Assembly: GCA_905250115.1 (NCBI GenBank)
Contig: CAJNOI010000030.1
Span: 583,054-647,053, forward strand
From: Adineta steineri
Lineage: Eukaryota; Rotifera; Eurotatoria; Adinetida; Adinetidae
Length of the DNA: 64,000 bases
Reading direction: 5' to 3'
Below, in pieces: positions 14,207 to 27,571 of this stretch. The notes below the pieces were generated by a model, which was not told the DNA's origin, did no database searches, and worked only from the letters and a program-made list of their open reading frames with translations. Made by a program: the position numbers and the translations under genes. Every line of letters begins with the position of its first letter. The first letter of the stretch is position 1.

Positions 14207-16687
14207 ATTTTTGTTTTGTGTGACCATTTTTGTGAAAAATGTACTTGTCTTTTCTATGTTTCTCAATTTTTTACTTATATGTATATGTGTTTGTTTATTG
14301 AATTGTGTTCCCTGGCGTTTCTTCTTCTTCTTCTTCTTTTTTCTATTGTTGTTATATGCATTATTAACAGAGATTATTTTTTGTTTGCGCATTAATATAT
14401 ACATATATATAAATAGAGTTTTTGTTTCAAACTGATGATGTGCATAAATATATATACATATTATATGTCGATAGATCTTATGAGAATTTACAAGGGAAAT
14501 ATCATTATAATTTTGGTAAAGTAATAGGAAGAAAAACTGAAGAATTTTCTGTAGTCAAATCATCTAATCCATATTCAATTTATTATTTTATGACACATAC
14601 GCCATATGGTGTTCGTCATCTTATCTTAAACAACAGTCAGATTCGATAAATTAAAAACAAATGACTACAATAGTAAAGAGTAATTTAAGTAACAACAATG
14701 TAGGATTGTTCTGATGAGAAAATTTTTTATATATATTTTAATTCAATAATGATTATAGAAAATGGTGAAAAAAGTGTTTGTGCTGTAATGTATATTCGAT
14801 GAACATTTATTTGTACCGTTCAATAGTTTTCATACGCTTCAATAGGTACTTTTTAGATGTTTTTTCAATTGGCGGTAGATGAAAGTGATCATGTAGGTCT
14901 TTTATCCACATTAATACAGGTAGTGAATCAATCTTAAGTATATCTATACTAGTATTCACTAAACTGTCTAATCATTTTAGTAAAATGAGTCAACCCATCA
15001 TTCCACTCGACTTCTTCCTTTGTATTAGTCATACATGAAATGACTAATAAATGATTGTTACATTTCTTTTTTTTTATAAACTTTGTAGACAGTATGATAT
15101 TATTTAATCGAAATAGAGATGATTATGAGTCATATATATATATATGTAATCATTTTTGATTAATTTTCAAAAAATATAATTGAATCAATTGTACTCGTAT
15201 TTGATTACTATTACAAAAAAAAAAGAATGATATCTCATTTTAATATGTCTATTGATGAAAATATCCATGAAAACGAGACAAAAAAAAAATATATACATTT
15301 TTAGATAATTTTCAATTACAAAAACAAAACGAATTGAAAATTCAATCTTACACATTTCAAAATAGAATTTCACACAACTTTTTGATAAAGTCGTATCATT
15401 TATTCAAACTAAACTAAATTCGATACCTATATTATACAAACATTGAGTGAATAGAGAGAGAAAAAAAATAATTGATGTATTAGCACCATCTTATGTAATA
15501 ACTAAACAAATAAATGTTACATTTAAACTTTATTGTAGTATATCCCTTTTTTTGGTGAAAATCAACATAACTATTGTTAATAATACAGAATAAATGAATA
15601 AAACTAACCGGTTGTGATTAATATATCCAGTTTCATAACACTTCCCTTTCTTTTTTTTTATATAAGTAAATATAGTCATACTAATCTCTTGGATTAGATG
15701 TTTTTTTCTCAATATGAACATTTTTTATTTAGTTGAATTGATGATATACATAATCAGTTAGATGTAACTATGTAAAGGAAATAAAAATAGGGTATTCATA
15801 TCATTTATAGCTTTTCGATCTATTTCAACAATGATGAAAATATTCATTTAAAACATCATTTTACATATAGAATATAATAGTAAAATTCATTGAGAACAAA
15901 CTATTCAAATACATAATACAATAAATTCGATATATATATATATGTTGATTATGCAATTTTCTTCATTTCTAGGTCATATGTAGAGAAGTAAGTAAAGCAA
16001 TCTTTTACTCGTAACATTCAACACGATCCTTTGCATTGATCATATACTATTTTTTCAATACGATCAGGTCAATAAACTATCTCTATTGAATAAATTAAAC
16101 TTTTAATCCTGATATGAAAATTTCTAACATATCAGTTATATATATATAAAATTGTTTCAAAAAAAACCTTCATATTCAAGGTTAATATTCTCTCGCATGA
16201 TAATAAACTATTCTCATAATGTTTTCAAAATGATAAAATCAACATATTTCTTATCTTTGTTCATTTTGTTAAGACAATGGATCTTTATCTATAATATAAA
16301 TACGCATATATACTTGTCATAATATTGAGCTATGGTCAAAAATAGCAAGCATGTGTTACGATATTTATTTGTATCGGTCATTATTTTTATTTTGTCCAGA
16401 CATGTTGACCTTTGTGATGAAACTGTGTATTAAGTGAATAGGATAAATAATAACAGAAATGGATTTTGATTGAATTGAATGACCTTGAATTGCCTGCTAT
16501 GCTATCAGCAGACACGAACATTTTATATAGTACCAATGAAACAGGTGTATTACATCATTGAATACTTCTTTCGTTTTTTTCCTTTTTATTCAATCTTCTA
16601 TACGCTTTTTCTTTTCGTATGTACTCTTCGTGTTTCTTTCTTTATCCCATTCTTCCTTTTCTTCTCTCTTACCGTCATGCAAATATT

Positions 16688-16723
<36 letters not shown>

Positions 16724-18669
16724 GTTCTCTTATGCATTTTGTCGCTATCATTTGTTGTAGGTGTTTTTGTCAAATCGTTTGTGTTAAGAGAAGGTGAATA
16801 CAAAGGATACGATTTTTTGACTATTGGCTATTTGCATTCTTTTCCTGTCTATAATAAATAATAATAATTCATAGCAACCTCCACAACATATTTTTATCGT
16901 CAAAATATTACAGGTAAGAATCATACTATTAAGTTTCATAAATGACTCATAGAAAAAGAACACGCAAAGAAAACAATTTTTTAACTAATAATAGCACGCA
17001 TACATTCATTGAATCAGTGTCTTGTTTTTCCTTCGTCGACTTTACTATATATCAGGTAATATTATGTTTCATCTTCGATTTTAATAAACTATTTGGCTTC
17101 TCTAAATGGCAATAAGTTTTTGGTTCATTTTAACCTTTATACAAATACATTTACTGATTAAATCGTAGAGAAATTACAAAGCATGAATACATATCACGAC
17201 CTCTCATTTCTATATAGGTGTGATTATTGTCCATTTGAAAAAAAAAATAAAACCTTGACATGCAAAGTAAAAATATGTATAATAGTTTGTTGAATATGTA
17301 TAAGAAGGCGATCGTTTGACATTTATTTAAACGAGAGTTGAGCGGATGGACACTGAGTCGTATGTACATAAATATACTTTTGATCGTTTGTCTATCAACG
17401 ACGAGTGAGGTAATGAAGACATATATATGAGCTGTATTTAAAATATTTCCTTCTTGAAATGTTAATAGACTAAATACTAAATCTCTTGAATCGAACAAGA
17501 TATTGATAATAGTAACAAAACGTCAAGAATGATAAGAAAAGTTTATTGACCCTCTAGGCACATTCTGTTTCAATCGTTTTATTGAATGTAATAATCGAAG
17601 AAATCCTTCATGGCATCTTATAAGCAAACAGCGTTTACTTTTTTTTCCTTATGTGTGTATATATGTAGGCAGACATTTCGTATTGAACATGTGTGTCTAA
17701 TTTGCGTTGGTATTTCTTCCTTTTGGATTGTTTGACCTGTGTCTCTATATATGTGTATGTATAATGTCTATCATAAAAAAAACTATAACAGTATGAGATT
17801 CAGTTTTTAAAGATCATAGTTAGTGTTATAATATCGATTAAATAGTAAAGTATTTCTTTTACGAGAATAATCATTGAATATTGTTGAAACAAGACAAGAA
17901 AAATAAATGAACAATTATAGGATTGTACATATTGAATAGAATTTATGTGAGAGTGTAGGTGGTATCAGCTTTTGTTTCTTATTTTGGATCAATAAAATAG
18001 TAGTTCATCAATATTATATAACCTATCTTTCATTTTGATTAGTCTATAATTGTATGGTATAATAGGTGTGATGTACTACAGAATCTCTAATCGTCAATAC
18101 TTATATAGACCACTTTTTTATTCATTGTCTAAACTAATTTGGTGTACAGGGTCAAATTACATTCATTCACGTAAATGAATATAGTTATTCACACGCCTCC
18201 GGTCCGTCATTAAATGAGCGGAGATGGATGCATAAGAAAAAGACAGATACTTTAATCTGTCTTAATTTTAATATTGAGGTCGTCGAACACGACAATGCTA
18301 TTCGTTTGGATAAAGAGAGTAAAATAAAATTTAAATCAACGAGAGAGAAAGCAAAAGGACAAGAGGGAGAGGGCAAGCGAGAACGAAAGACAATGACCGA
18401 AAGGGTGCTATATGTGCTATTTAAAAAAAAAAGTCAGTCGTCTATATATACATTCACCAGCAAAGACGACTGAAAGAGAGTGAAAGGAGAGTAAGAAGAA
18501 GAAAAAAAAAATAGAAGGAGAAGTGAAGTTGTTCGTTCCAACTAATCATTATTATTACCATGTGAAATTTCTAGTAAGAAAAAGAATATGCTTTGTAAGT
18601 AAATAAGTGACTGATTGCCTGTCAAAATATTAGTGAAATATTCTATTTTTAGTAAAACATAATCAAACG
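14207..18669. other. long AT-rich intergenic region before GAS2-like gene
   Basis: 4.4 kb with no supportable coding exon. It contains the 3' flank of the RapGAP gene, a CA microsatellite, many short A/T runs and, near the right end (18430-18500), TATA-like sequence (ctatatata at about 18440) that may belong to the GAS2-like promoter. A 75-codon open frame at 14422-14649 has no recognisable motif. Confidence 0.45.
16689..16720. repeat. (CA)n microsatellite
   Basis: A perfect CA dinucleotide run of about 16 units, followed by TGTG. It creates overlapping open frames rich in His/Thr that are not genes. Confidence 0.95.
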
Positions 18670-21600
18670 ATGGCTACGGCTGTCGAACAATTAGTGATTG
18701 ATCCTCAATCACGTTTTCTCGAAATGAAATCTCTTCAACCTTATTCAACAACAGATGAATATTTATATGCTATGAAAGAAGATCTTGCTGATTGGCTTTC
18801 AAATATGTATCCAGATTGGCAACCAATTACAGCCGATAATTTCCTTGAATGTTTAGGTAATGGAATTTATTTTATTATTACTTTGATAATAATATATATT
18901 TATTTATTTTAGAAAATGGTGCACTTCTTTGTCATCATGCTAATAATGTAAATGATGCAGCACGCAAAATGAATTCATTATCAACATTAACAGATTGTAA
19001 ATTTCGTATTGGTGCTCGACCACAAACATTTAATGCTCGTGATAATGTTTCACAATTTATTAAATGGGCACGACGTATTGCAGGTGTCCGTGAAGTTCTT
19101 ATGTTTGAATCTGATGATTTAATATTACGAAAAAATGAAAAAAATTTCTTGCTATGTTTACTTGAAATCGCTCGTTTTGGTGCAAGATTTGGTGTTAGTG
19201 TACCTGCTATAATTAAACTTGAAGATGAAATTGAACAAGAAATTGCACGTGATAAACAAGCACAAAGTCAAACATTGACAGAATTAAAATATTTACAACG
19301 AAAAGAAGCAGAGGAGGAAGAAGAAAAAATCAAGGCGAGACGAATCAAAGAAATAGAAGATGAAAAAAATACATTCGAAACAACGAATTATCAATCTATT
19401 CATAATAATGATAAACAAATAAATCAGGATCCTTCAAATACATTTTTATCTACAAATCCAAATGGTACTAATTGGTTACATGATCGTGTAACCCATATAT
19501 CAGAATTATCGAATAATAATAATAATAATAGTAAACAAAGACAAAATAGTGAAGCAAGTGATGATGATAACAGAGCATCTAATGAAATAAATACAACGAC
19601 TATAGATTTAAATGGAACATCAAAATATGCTCGAACATTAGATGAAAATGAAAATCCAGTTGAAGTACCCAAATATATTCGAACATTTGATGACAGTGAG
19701 AATCCAGTTGAAATACCAAAATATACTCAAACGTTTGATGAAAGAGAAGATCCAACTGGAATACCAAAATACAATCAAAACTTCGATGAAAGAGAACATC
19801 CAGTTGTAACACCCAAATATACTCAAACATTCGATGAAAGAGAAGATTCAACTGGAATACCAAAACATACTCAGACATTTAATGAAAGAGAGAATCCAAC
19901 TGGAAAGGCAAAATATGTTCAAACCTTGGATCAAAGAGAAAATCCAAAATATACTCAAACATTCGATGAAAGAGACAATCCAGTTGAAATACCCAAATAT
20001 ATTCGAACGTTCGATGACCAAGAAAATTCAAGTGAAATACCAAAATATACTCAAACATTAGATGACAGAGAACATCCAATTGAACCACCACCATCTTCAT
20101 CACATTTACATAAAACAGTAAGAAAAATAATTAAAAAATATTGAATAATTAATTATAAGAGAATATTTTTAGGTAATAAAAATTGCAAATTCATGTTGTT
20201 GTTCGCAGCGTTTTCCGGTAATACGTATTGGTGAAGGAAAATATCGTATTGGTGAAAATGGTGCAATTATTTTTATTCGAGTATGTACAAGAGAAAAAAG
20301 AACGAATATTCATTTGACTATAATATTATTTTTAAGATTCTGAGAAATCATGTTATGGTTCGTGTTGGTGGTGGATGGGATACACTCGAAAATTATTTAA
20401 ATAAACATGATCCATGTCGACGATCAGGTGGTAAGTCAATTGAAACATAGTTTTTCTTTTATAAAATATCCTTTTTTTATTTTCAAGGTCATCATCGATC
20501 TGATCATCATCATAATCATAATCATTCTGATATACCAATTCTTGCTATACCAAATACAAATATAGCACCTAGTACTCAAAAATCGACTCCTTTTGGTAAA
20601 TCCGTAACAATAAGAACTGACGAATTTCCTTTAGCAAAACCATCTAATCATGATACAAATCTAGTCGATGCTCAACTTGTTATAACTCGAGGTGCTGATG
20701 GACGTCATCGTATTGGACAAATAACTTATAAAAGTGAAGAAGATATTCTCAATCAACAACAGCTATCATGTCCTCACCATCATCATCATCATCATCAATC
20801 ACCACCAACAGCAAGAATCAAAAGTGCTCGTAGTACAGGACATCTTACTCCTTCATCAATTTATAGTAAACAATCATCACCAAGTACTGATCAAGATTAT
20901 TCCTCACTAACTGAAACTACACCTAGTAAACCATCATCATCATCTTCATTAGATTCAAAAGATGATTCAATCGAACAATCATTCAAATCATTAAACATAA
21001 CTTCAATTGAAAACGAACGTGTTCGAAATTATTCACCTGTAGTTAAATCTCATACACAACCACTTATTCATACGAATGATTATTCAATAAATCAATCGGA
21101 TCAACAAGATATTAATCATTTCAATAATATACGATCAAAAATTACTGAATCTATTATTGGTAATATTGATGATAATATTCATCCTACATATAGTGGATCA
21201 TCACAACATGATTTTGATCTTAGTGATATTGAAGATGTAATGGAACTTCATAAAAATTTAGTTAATGATAAAGATATAACAACTATGGATAATGATAGTT
21301 TAGAAAGTAGTGAAGGTATACTAGAAGAAACAAAGAAATTACCACCTGTACCTACAACAAAAAAGTCAATTGGATCAGCTTCCACACTCTCCGCAGCACA
21401 AAAACAAAAACAAACTACTAATCGTAAAAATTCAATTCCTACATCTACTAGTCGATATTCTCCACGTCTAAATTTATTACCGAATGTTGCTCAAACAGTT
21501 AAAAAAGAAGAACCATTAAATAAACAACGTCGTAAACCGACAATTGCTACACAAAGATCAAAATCATCAGAATTAGTTGATAAAATAACTGATACATCAA

Positions 21601-21929
21601 AACTTGATCGAGATTCGGGTTTTGATGAACAAGATTTTCGTACTGAACGTTTACATTCAATTGGTGATGATAATTCAAGTGTATCATCAATGCGAAGTGC
21701 TAAAAGTTCAACAATTCTTCATTCAAATAAACTTGAATATAAAGAAACAAAATCTTATGAATTACGTATGAAAAAATTAGATGCTAAACGTATTTTAAAT
21801 GAAAAAACACAACCAAAATTATATTCTACAGCAAGACGTGCAAGTGATATGATACCTCCAACACCACCAATACATAAATATCGAAAAAATAGTCAATCTA
21901 CTGTTAATCTCAAACAACAGCAACCATAA
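18670..21929 (+). CDS. GAS2L: GAS2-like actin/microtubule linker (CH + GAR domains)
   Basis: Five exons. Residues about 20-190 form a calponin-homology domain of the GAS2 type: [64 protein letters not shown]. An acidic/basic helix ([18 protein letters not shown]) follows, then ten tandem 16-residue units (separate entry). The GAS2/GAR domain lies across 20175-20430: [22 protein letters not shown], then [21 protein letters not shown] and KHDPCR. The tail of about 480 residues is Ser/Asn-rich with a His run near 20776. In animals these proteins bind actin through CH and microtubules through GAR, so they couple the two cytoskeletons. Both domains look intact. The insertion of a long repeat between them is unusual. 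The start at 18670 fits the family's short N-terminus. Confidence 0.92.
19620..20087 (+). repeat. coding tandem repeat, ten units of 48 nt (16 aa)
   Basis: Ten consecutive units with consensus [16 protein letters not shown] lie between the CH and GAR domains. Nine units are 16 residues and one (the seventh, [12 protein letters not shown]) is 12, giving 156 residues in total. Units differ by several substitutions each, and changes are mostly conservative (YIRT/YTQT, DDSEN/DEREH), which suggests selection on the peptide. The opposite strand also stays open through the array, producing shadow frames. Confidence 0.93.
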
Positions 21930-22937
21930 AAATAATTGTTTCCCTTTTTAAATAATATTCTTCTAGTTTATTGTATACAGTGATCAAAGACAACTTCTTC
22001 TTTTTTTTCCCGATCATCATAACGACATATATCACATTCCATATAATCTTCATTGGTGTAAAAATTTTCTTTATTTGTTTTTTTTTCCAAACGTGACAAT
22101 TGTTATATTTAAATATATTTATGACAAAATTATGCAAAAAATAATAATAATATATTGTTATTGTAAAAATGGAATGACTAGTAGTGCCGATAAGCTTTTA
22201 ACTTTATTGTTCATGTCTGGTAGTCAAGTGATACTACGAGTATAAATAAACAATGTCTATATACATAGTAAAATCAACTAAAATACTATTAAATATACGT
22301 AACCCAATATGAGAAAGAAGGTCGTAAAGTGATATGTTTATTTGGGATGTATAACATAGTAAACCACAACGAGATTGAGTAAAATCATACACTGATTCGC
22401 ATAGATAAATAAAAAAAAATATATGAATATATCATCAAGTGTATGATTGGAGCCATTGCCAAATAAGATAATAATACATGGATATGCAATACTTATATGC
22501 TATTCACTAACACATAAATAATGAATACTTCTAAAATGTCATGATAGCACAGAATTTGGTGTAATATATAATCAGTTATGAGACAATAGACTTGAACACA
22601 TTTATAGACAATTGCTAGCCATTCGATGGTTCGCATTACAACAGTGCCATATAAAACTGATAATTCTGTTGAATTATCTTCTAATGAGGTTCGTGTGACT
22701 ATATACTAGTTCGAGTCATTTTCTCTCATAATCATATATAAATAATTTTATCATAAGAAAAACGATTATATTTTCTTTGTTTTACTTTCAGATATAAATC
22801 TTCTCGAAACATAGTAGTTTTTTTCTGTTTTATAAAAGAGAAGAATCACACATGCAGAACAAACAACCGGATTATTGAGCATACATGCATCTGACTGTTA
22901 AGAAAACCACACACAAAAAATAAAATAAAAAGAATAA
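21930..22937. other. convergent intergenic region
   Basis: 1 kb between the 3' ends of the GAS2-like gene and the minus-strand 7TM receptor. Both 3' untranslated regions should lie here. No gene or repeat is seen. Confidence 0.5.
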
Positions 22938-23864
22938 TTAAAGTTTAGTAGCATCATGATTCGAAGCATAAAATAAAGAATAATCATCCAGTGATGTTGT
23001 TGGTTGATTTATTTCACGTATACAATTCATTTGTGGTATCCAAATATGATTTGGTTCATAGAAACTATTTGCTAATGTTGTTGCATTTAATGGATCATCA
23101 CCTTCAATTAAAAAATGTGGTGGTAATGGTAATGGTGGTGCTGGTGGTGGTGGTGGAGGTGATGTTGGCATGTATGCATCAATAAAATGTTGTGGTTGTG
23201 AAGAAAATTGTAGAAGACGTGATGGAATTTTTGGTTGATCACTTGTTGATAATGTTGAAAATTCTTTATGTGCAGTTAAACCAGATGATGTTGATAATGT
23301 TGGAGAATAAATCGATGATATACCAATTGTTTTAAATGCATCTAAATTATTTTTTAAGAAAAATATTAAATTAGAAAAATAGAATTTTTTTTCTGTATAT
23401 TTACTATTCCAACAAGTTCGTTTTGCTTTTGATGTAACAATATAAAGAATAAAGATGAAAAAACCTGTTAATGAAGCAAATGTACAAAAAAGTATTTGAA
23501 ATAAAAGACGTATTGGTCCAATAGCAAATAAACCAAATATCCATGTAAGACCAAGTACAACAAAACAACTTAATGCAACTAAAAATCGTGATAAACGTTG
23601 TGATTCAGCCACATGTGTACTACGTAATTGTTGACCTGTTTTTCCACATAATAAAGAATGAGCAACAAATGAAAACAGGATACTATTTATAAAAATATAT
23701 AAACCAATTGGTAAAATAAACGCTAAATATAATGGACGTTCCGATAGCCAACAACTATAAAATAATATATTCATTTCTCGAAGAAAAATAATAGTATTAT
23801 CTTACATTCCATCCGGTCGTTTTGTATAATTCAATGGATTCGTACTCAAAATGACAATAACAGG
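22938..23864 (-). CDS. adhesion-type (class B2) 7TM receptor, 3' part
   Basis: Two exons remain. The upstream one (23806-23864) gives PVIVILSTNPLNYTKRPDG. It splices over a 51-base intron to a large exon starting CWLSERPLYLAFILPIGLYI, whose CWLS is the conserved second extracellular-loop motif of family B receptors. TM6 follows (FVVLGLTWIFGLFAIG) and TM7 (LFCTFASLTGFFIFILYIV), then a cytoplasmic tail of about 150 residues with a proline run (PPPPPPAPPLPLPP). GLTWIFGL and the GFFIF segment are hallmarks of adhesion GPCRs. The gene enters the N gap, so TM1-4 and the ectodomain (GAIN, ligand modules) are not visible. The in-frame ATG at 23772-23774 lies in the intron and is not the true start. 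Confidence 0.82.
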
Positions 23865-23964
23865 NNNNNNNNNNNNNNNNNNNNNNNNNNNNNNNNNNNN
23901 NNNNNNNNNNNNNNNNNNNNNNNNNNNNNNNNNNNNNNNNNNNNNNNNNNNNNNNNNNNNNNNN
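23865..23964. other. assembly gap (100 N)
   Basis: Exactly 100 N, the usual placeholder for a scaffold join of unknown length. The 7TM receptor is cut here. Confidence 0.99.
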
Positions 23965-25372
23965 CATAGCTCTCAAGGAAATTTTTCTTTTTATCTAAAG
24001 TAACTGTTCTTATACTCTCTTCGTATCAATAATAATCTTAACAAGTTGTCAGATCGATGAATTCAATAAAAACAAATTGAAATATTCAAGTATCTTTATC
24101 CACATAGATCATAACAATAATGAAATTGATTTTCTTATCGATTGCACTTGACAGATCTTTATTTACTGATCTTTGCATTGATATGTTAAAATTGAAGTTA
24201 CTACTAATATAAACACTGTACACATCGGATTTTTACAATTAAGTTATAGTTCACGATGAATTTTTAATTTATGTTTAACTAATCTCAAAATTTCCCGAGA
24301 TAATTAATCAGTTCAATAGAAATATCTCATCTCTCTTTGTGTAATAGTTTGATATTGCCTTAATTTAGAACATGTGCAGTTTTAAATTCTTGTGAACAAT
24401 AGTTTTAGATAAATTTTGTATAACAAAATATCAATCCCTATAAGACTTCTATATTACATGTTTGTACAAAAACATACTAATATTTTCAATGCATATTCTG
24501 GCATCATATAATATTACCGTATTACAAAGATTAAATAATTAAGCTTTATTCAACACTAATCAACACTAGAAAATTAATTATTTGTATAAACTCAACACAT
24601 ATTGAAGAGTTTATTTATAAGATTAAAACTAAGATTCATCACTGTTGTATTTACATTCTTATCAAACTATAGAAGAAGTAAATAAAATAAAAAAGAAAGA
24701 TTGAAATTTAGTTTCAAAATCGAATAAACTTGAGTTTTGTAGATTATACACGCCTACATACAAACTGATCGACACACCCTATGTAAGAATAATAGAAATG
24801 GTTGTAATATAAGCTTTTACTTAAATTTGTTTAAAATTAATACATAAAACCTTTGATTTTTCATTTAATTTATGATTTATAAGGAGCGTTAATCATCTAT
24901 AATTTCCACCAAAATATTTAGTTTCAACGGTAAACGATTTGCAATATGATAACTCACATTAAATATGCTTCGTCATTCTATTATTACTATACGAATAAAA
25001 TTTAAGTGAAAAGCGTATATTTATTTTTTAGACGTAAATGCTCACCAAAACACTGCCTGAGATAGAGTCAATCTTACATCGGATTGACAAACTTCATATA
25101 TCCACTCTTATTCAGGATAGTTTGTATGACTTCTTACGCTATCAATATGAGGCATATGATTAGCACACGCACAGAATCAACTATATAACATAACTGTGAC
25201 TATTCTAAAGCTCAGTAGCAAATTTATCAGCTCGATCTCATGCCATTGAAAGTATACATTAATAAAATTGTTATATGTATAAGTTATAGTCTATGGAAAA
25301 ATCTTTTCATTTATGAAACTAGTTTTACAGTTTTATTTGTATTTATCAATTATAACAAAAAAAAATCAAAAT
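23965..25372. other. AT-rich non-coding stretch after the gap
   Basis: 1.4 kb in which I find no exon that continues the 7TM receptor and no other gene. The missing receptor exons are therefore either inside the gap or further away. A plus-strand open frame at 25240-25545 is partly the complement of the last exon of the next gene. Confidence 0.45.
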
Positions 25373-27355
25373 TTAATTTGCTGCTGATGTTTCCATTTGA
25401 ACATCCATTGGAGCAGAATTTTCATCTTGTGTTCCTATTAGTCGTGTTATTACGGATTCAACACCATTTGCTTGAAATTCTGCTTGTAATGGTTCAAGAT
25501 TATTATCGAATGATGCTGAAGAACCTGTTGATAGTAAACCAATAAGATTATCAATTTTAGTTAAATCAGGACGTTCACGATTGAATTTAAACTAAACAAA
25601 AATTCATATATTAATAGAAAGAACATAAGGTTTTTTTTTAAATTCTTACTTGAAGAACATCAGGTACATTTGCATTTTTAAATTGTGAATACATTTGACC
25701 TTCAGCATGTTGATGAGAAAGAAATGAGATAAAAACAAGTTTAGCTGGATAGATTTGTTCTCGATATTTCATAAATAATTCAAAAAATCTTCCCGAAAAA
25801 CCATCAGCTGTTTTACCATCTGCATTTTCTTCTTCATCTGTTACCATAACAAATGTTTTAATTACTTCTTTAGCATCATAATATGGTACAAGACCAGCAG
25901 CATTAGCTGTCGATCCATCAGCTTGTGTTATAATTGCTAATGATAAAACATCTTCAAGTGTTTTAGGGATGAAAGATGGTTGAAACACTTTATCATTGAA
26001 GAAATTAAGTTTAGCTGAACAAATTGCTGTAAGTAATGATGAAAGAATTGTTGCTGTACGAATTGCAACTTCCATTGAACCTGATGCATCACCAATAACT
26101 GCTACAGGTGATTCTAATGGTAATTTAATTTTTTCTAATTGAGCTTGTGCTGTTGGTAATAGATCTGAATAGAATTTTGCTTTTTCTGGATGTGCTGGTG
26201 TAGCTGATGGTGTAGTTTGAGTAGCTCGACGACCATAACGACCACCAGTTGTTGATTGACCTTCACGTAATAAACGACAAAGTAAAAGACGTTCCATTAA
26301 TTTACCATAAGGTAAAGTAATTTGTTCACCATTACGTAATCGTTCAACGATAATATCATCAACAGGTTCACATTGTAAATCTTCATAATACCATAAAATA
26401 GTATCGAGTTTATCTTCTTTAGCTGCAATTTTTGCTTTTGATGATTCATTTAATTGTTCTTTAAATTGTTTTAAATGTGAATATGGTATAGCAAATTCTT
26501 TTAATAAGTCATTCACATTCTCATTAGTTAAATCTCTACAACGTGCAACCATTGTTTCACTTGGAGCTGGTGTACCAAAACAAAATGGTAAAAACCATGG
26601 TAAAGCAGGAAAATCTTTTGTTGGATTAAAATGTACAATATCCGCTAATTTTTTCCATGGTTCTGTTGGCATATGCAAGGCAAAATATTCTAATTCTTGT
26701 TTTGTTAATGTACGTGTCCAACGTTGAATATGTCGTGCAACAGCACCACTAGCTGAACCATTCGATGGTTTAAGTTTATTTAAATTATCAATGTTATTTT
26801 TTATTTTTCCTAATTTTGTTGCTTTAGGTTTTGTTTTACTTAATTCTAAACGTTTTAATTTTTTTTCATAAACACGTATTTGTCGAGCAGCATCTAACAT
26901 AGTTACAGCTTTGAGAACTTCTGTTAATGTAAATAAACGTCGATGACGTAATAGATTATTAGCTAATTTATGATCATGTCGACACCATGCAGCAGCTAAG
27001 GCACATGCTTTGGCTTTCTGACCAATTTCAACACTATTCGTATCAAGAGAAAATAGTGCAGCTAAATAACGTGGTAAATTTGTTGTTTGTGCTTGAATAT
27101 GTTGATCTAATGTTACATTAGCATTGACAAAAAAAGGTTTTGGATCACCATTTATATCAAGATCAACAGCTGGAGTAGTGGATGCTTGTTGATCAGTATC
27201 CATTCGTGGTTGTCGACCTACTCCACGTCTTCCGCCACGTGCAAATGCACCACCTCGACCACGTCCACGACCACCAGTACCTCGACTACCGCCACGACCC
27301 CGACCACGGCCTCGACCTCCACCTCGTCCTCTTGAAGATCCACGTCCACGAACCA
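25373..27355 (-). CDS. RGG-rich vWA-domain protein, Ro60/TROVE-like layout
   Basis: A large exon (25650-27355) plus a last exon (25373-25591) encode about 640 residues. The first 50 residues are an Arg-Gly array (GRGRGRGRGG), typical of RNA-binding tails. A helical middle follows, with blocks such as KACALAAAWCRHDHKLANNLLRH and ILWYYEDLQC. A von Willebrand A domain begins VAVIGDASGSM, whose DxSGS is the MIDAS metal site, with a later ADGST and FVMVTDEEEN. This order (helical repeats, then vWA with TDNE-like motif and PAKLVF) resembles Ro60, but I cannot place the family with certainty. The exon opens with TG GTT CGT after a CTTTTAG acceptor, so the initiator may be a split A|TG; a donor preceded by A exists at 27410-27411. 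The GTG at 27354-27356 is not a credible start. Confidence 0.7.
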
Positions 27356-27563
27356 CTAAAAGAAAAACAACTATTATACATCAATAAATACATCATTATT
27401 TCTAATTTTACTTTTATTTAATTATTGAATAACAAGTGGCTCAGTTTACTGAGTGTCGAATCTATGTTATTATTTTAAATAATAAAAAGGTATATATTAT
27501 GTGAAACAACCTTACCTGAAAAAACGCCGAAAAAAAAACACTTTATATGGTATATTGACGCTC

Positions 27564-27571
27564 TTTTTATA
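27564..27571 (-). promoter_or_regulatory. TATA box upstream of the vWA gene
   Basis: On the minus strand this reads TATAAAAA, some 200 bases upstream of the coding exon and about 50 bases before a strong splice donor (TTTTCAG|gtaagg near 27520) that could end a 5' untranslated exon. A GTCGC-AA-GCGAC inverted repeat lies directly upstream (27574-27585). Confidence 0.4.

Noticed and set aside
14422..14649. 75-codon plus-strand open frame after the RapGAP stop
   Set aside because: No recognisable domain, no promoter or splice context; its length is compatible with chance.
16479..16861. Three overlapping open frames around the CA repeat
   Set aside because: They owe their length to the microsatellite and to pyrimidine tracts; none has a motif.
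18180..18480. 81-codon plus-strand open frame upstream of the GAS2-like gene
   Set aside because: Lys/Glu/Arg-rich from a purine-rich tract, overlapped by a minus-strand frame; likely promoter or untranslated sequence.
19424..20103. Minus-strand open frames opposite the GAS2-like repeats
   Set aside because: They are the complement of a coding tandem repeat, which stays open in several frames; the plus strand has the conserved domains.
22700..22725. GTTCGAGTC, resembling a tRNA T-loop
   Set aside because: No matching acceptor, D-arm or anticodon arm could be placed upstream.
27354..27356. GTG as start of the vWA protein
   Set aside because: It straddles a good CTTTTAG acceptor, and nuclear genes rarely start at GTG; a split ATG fits better.
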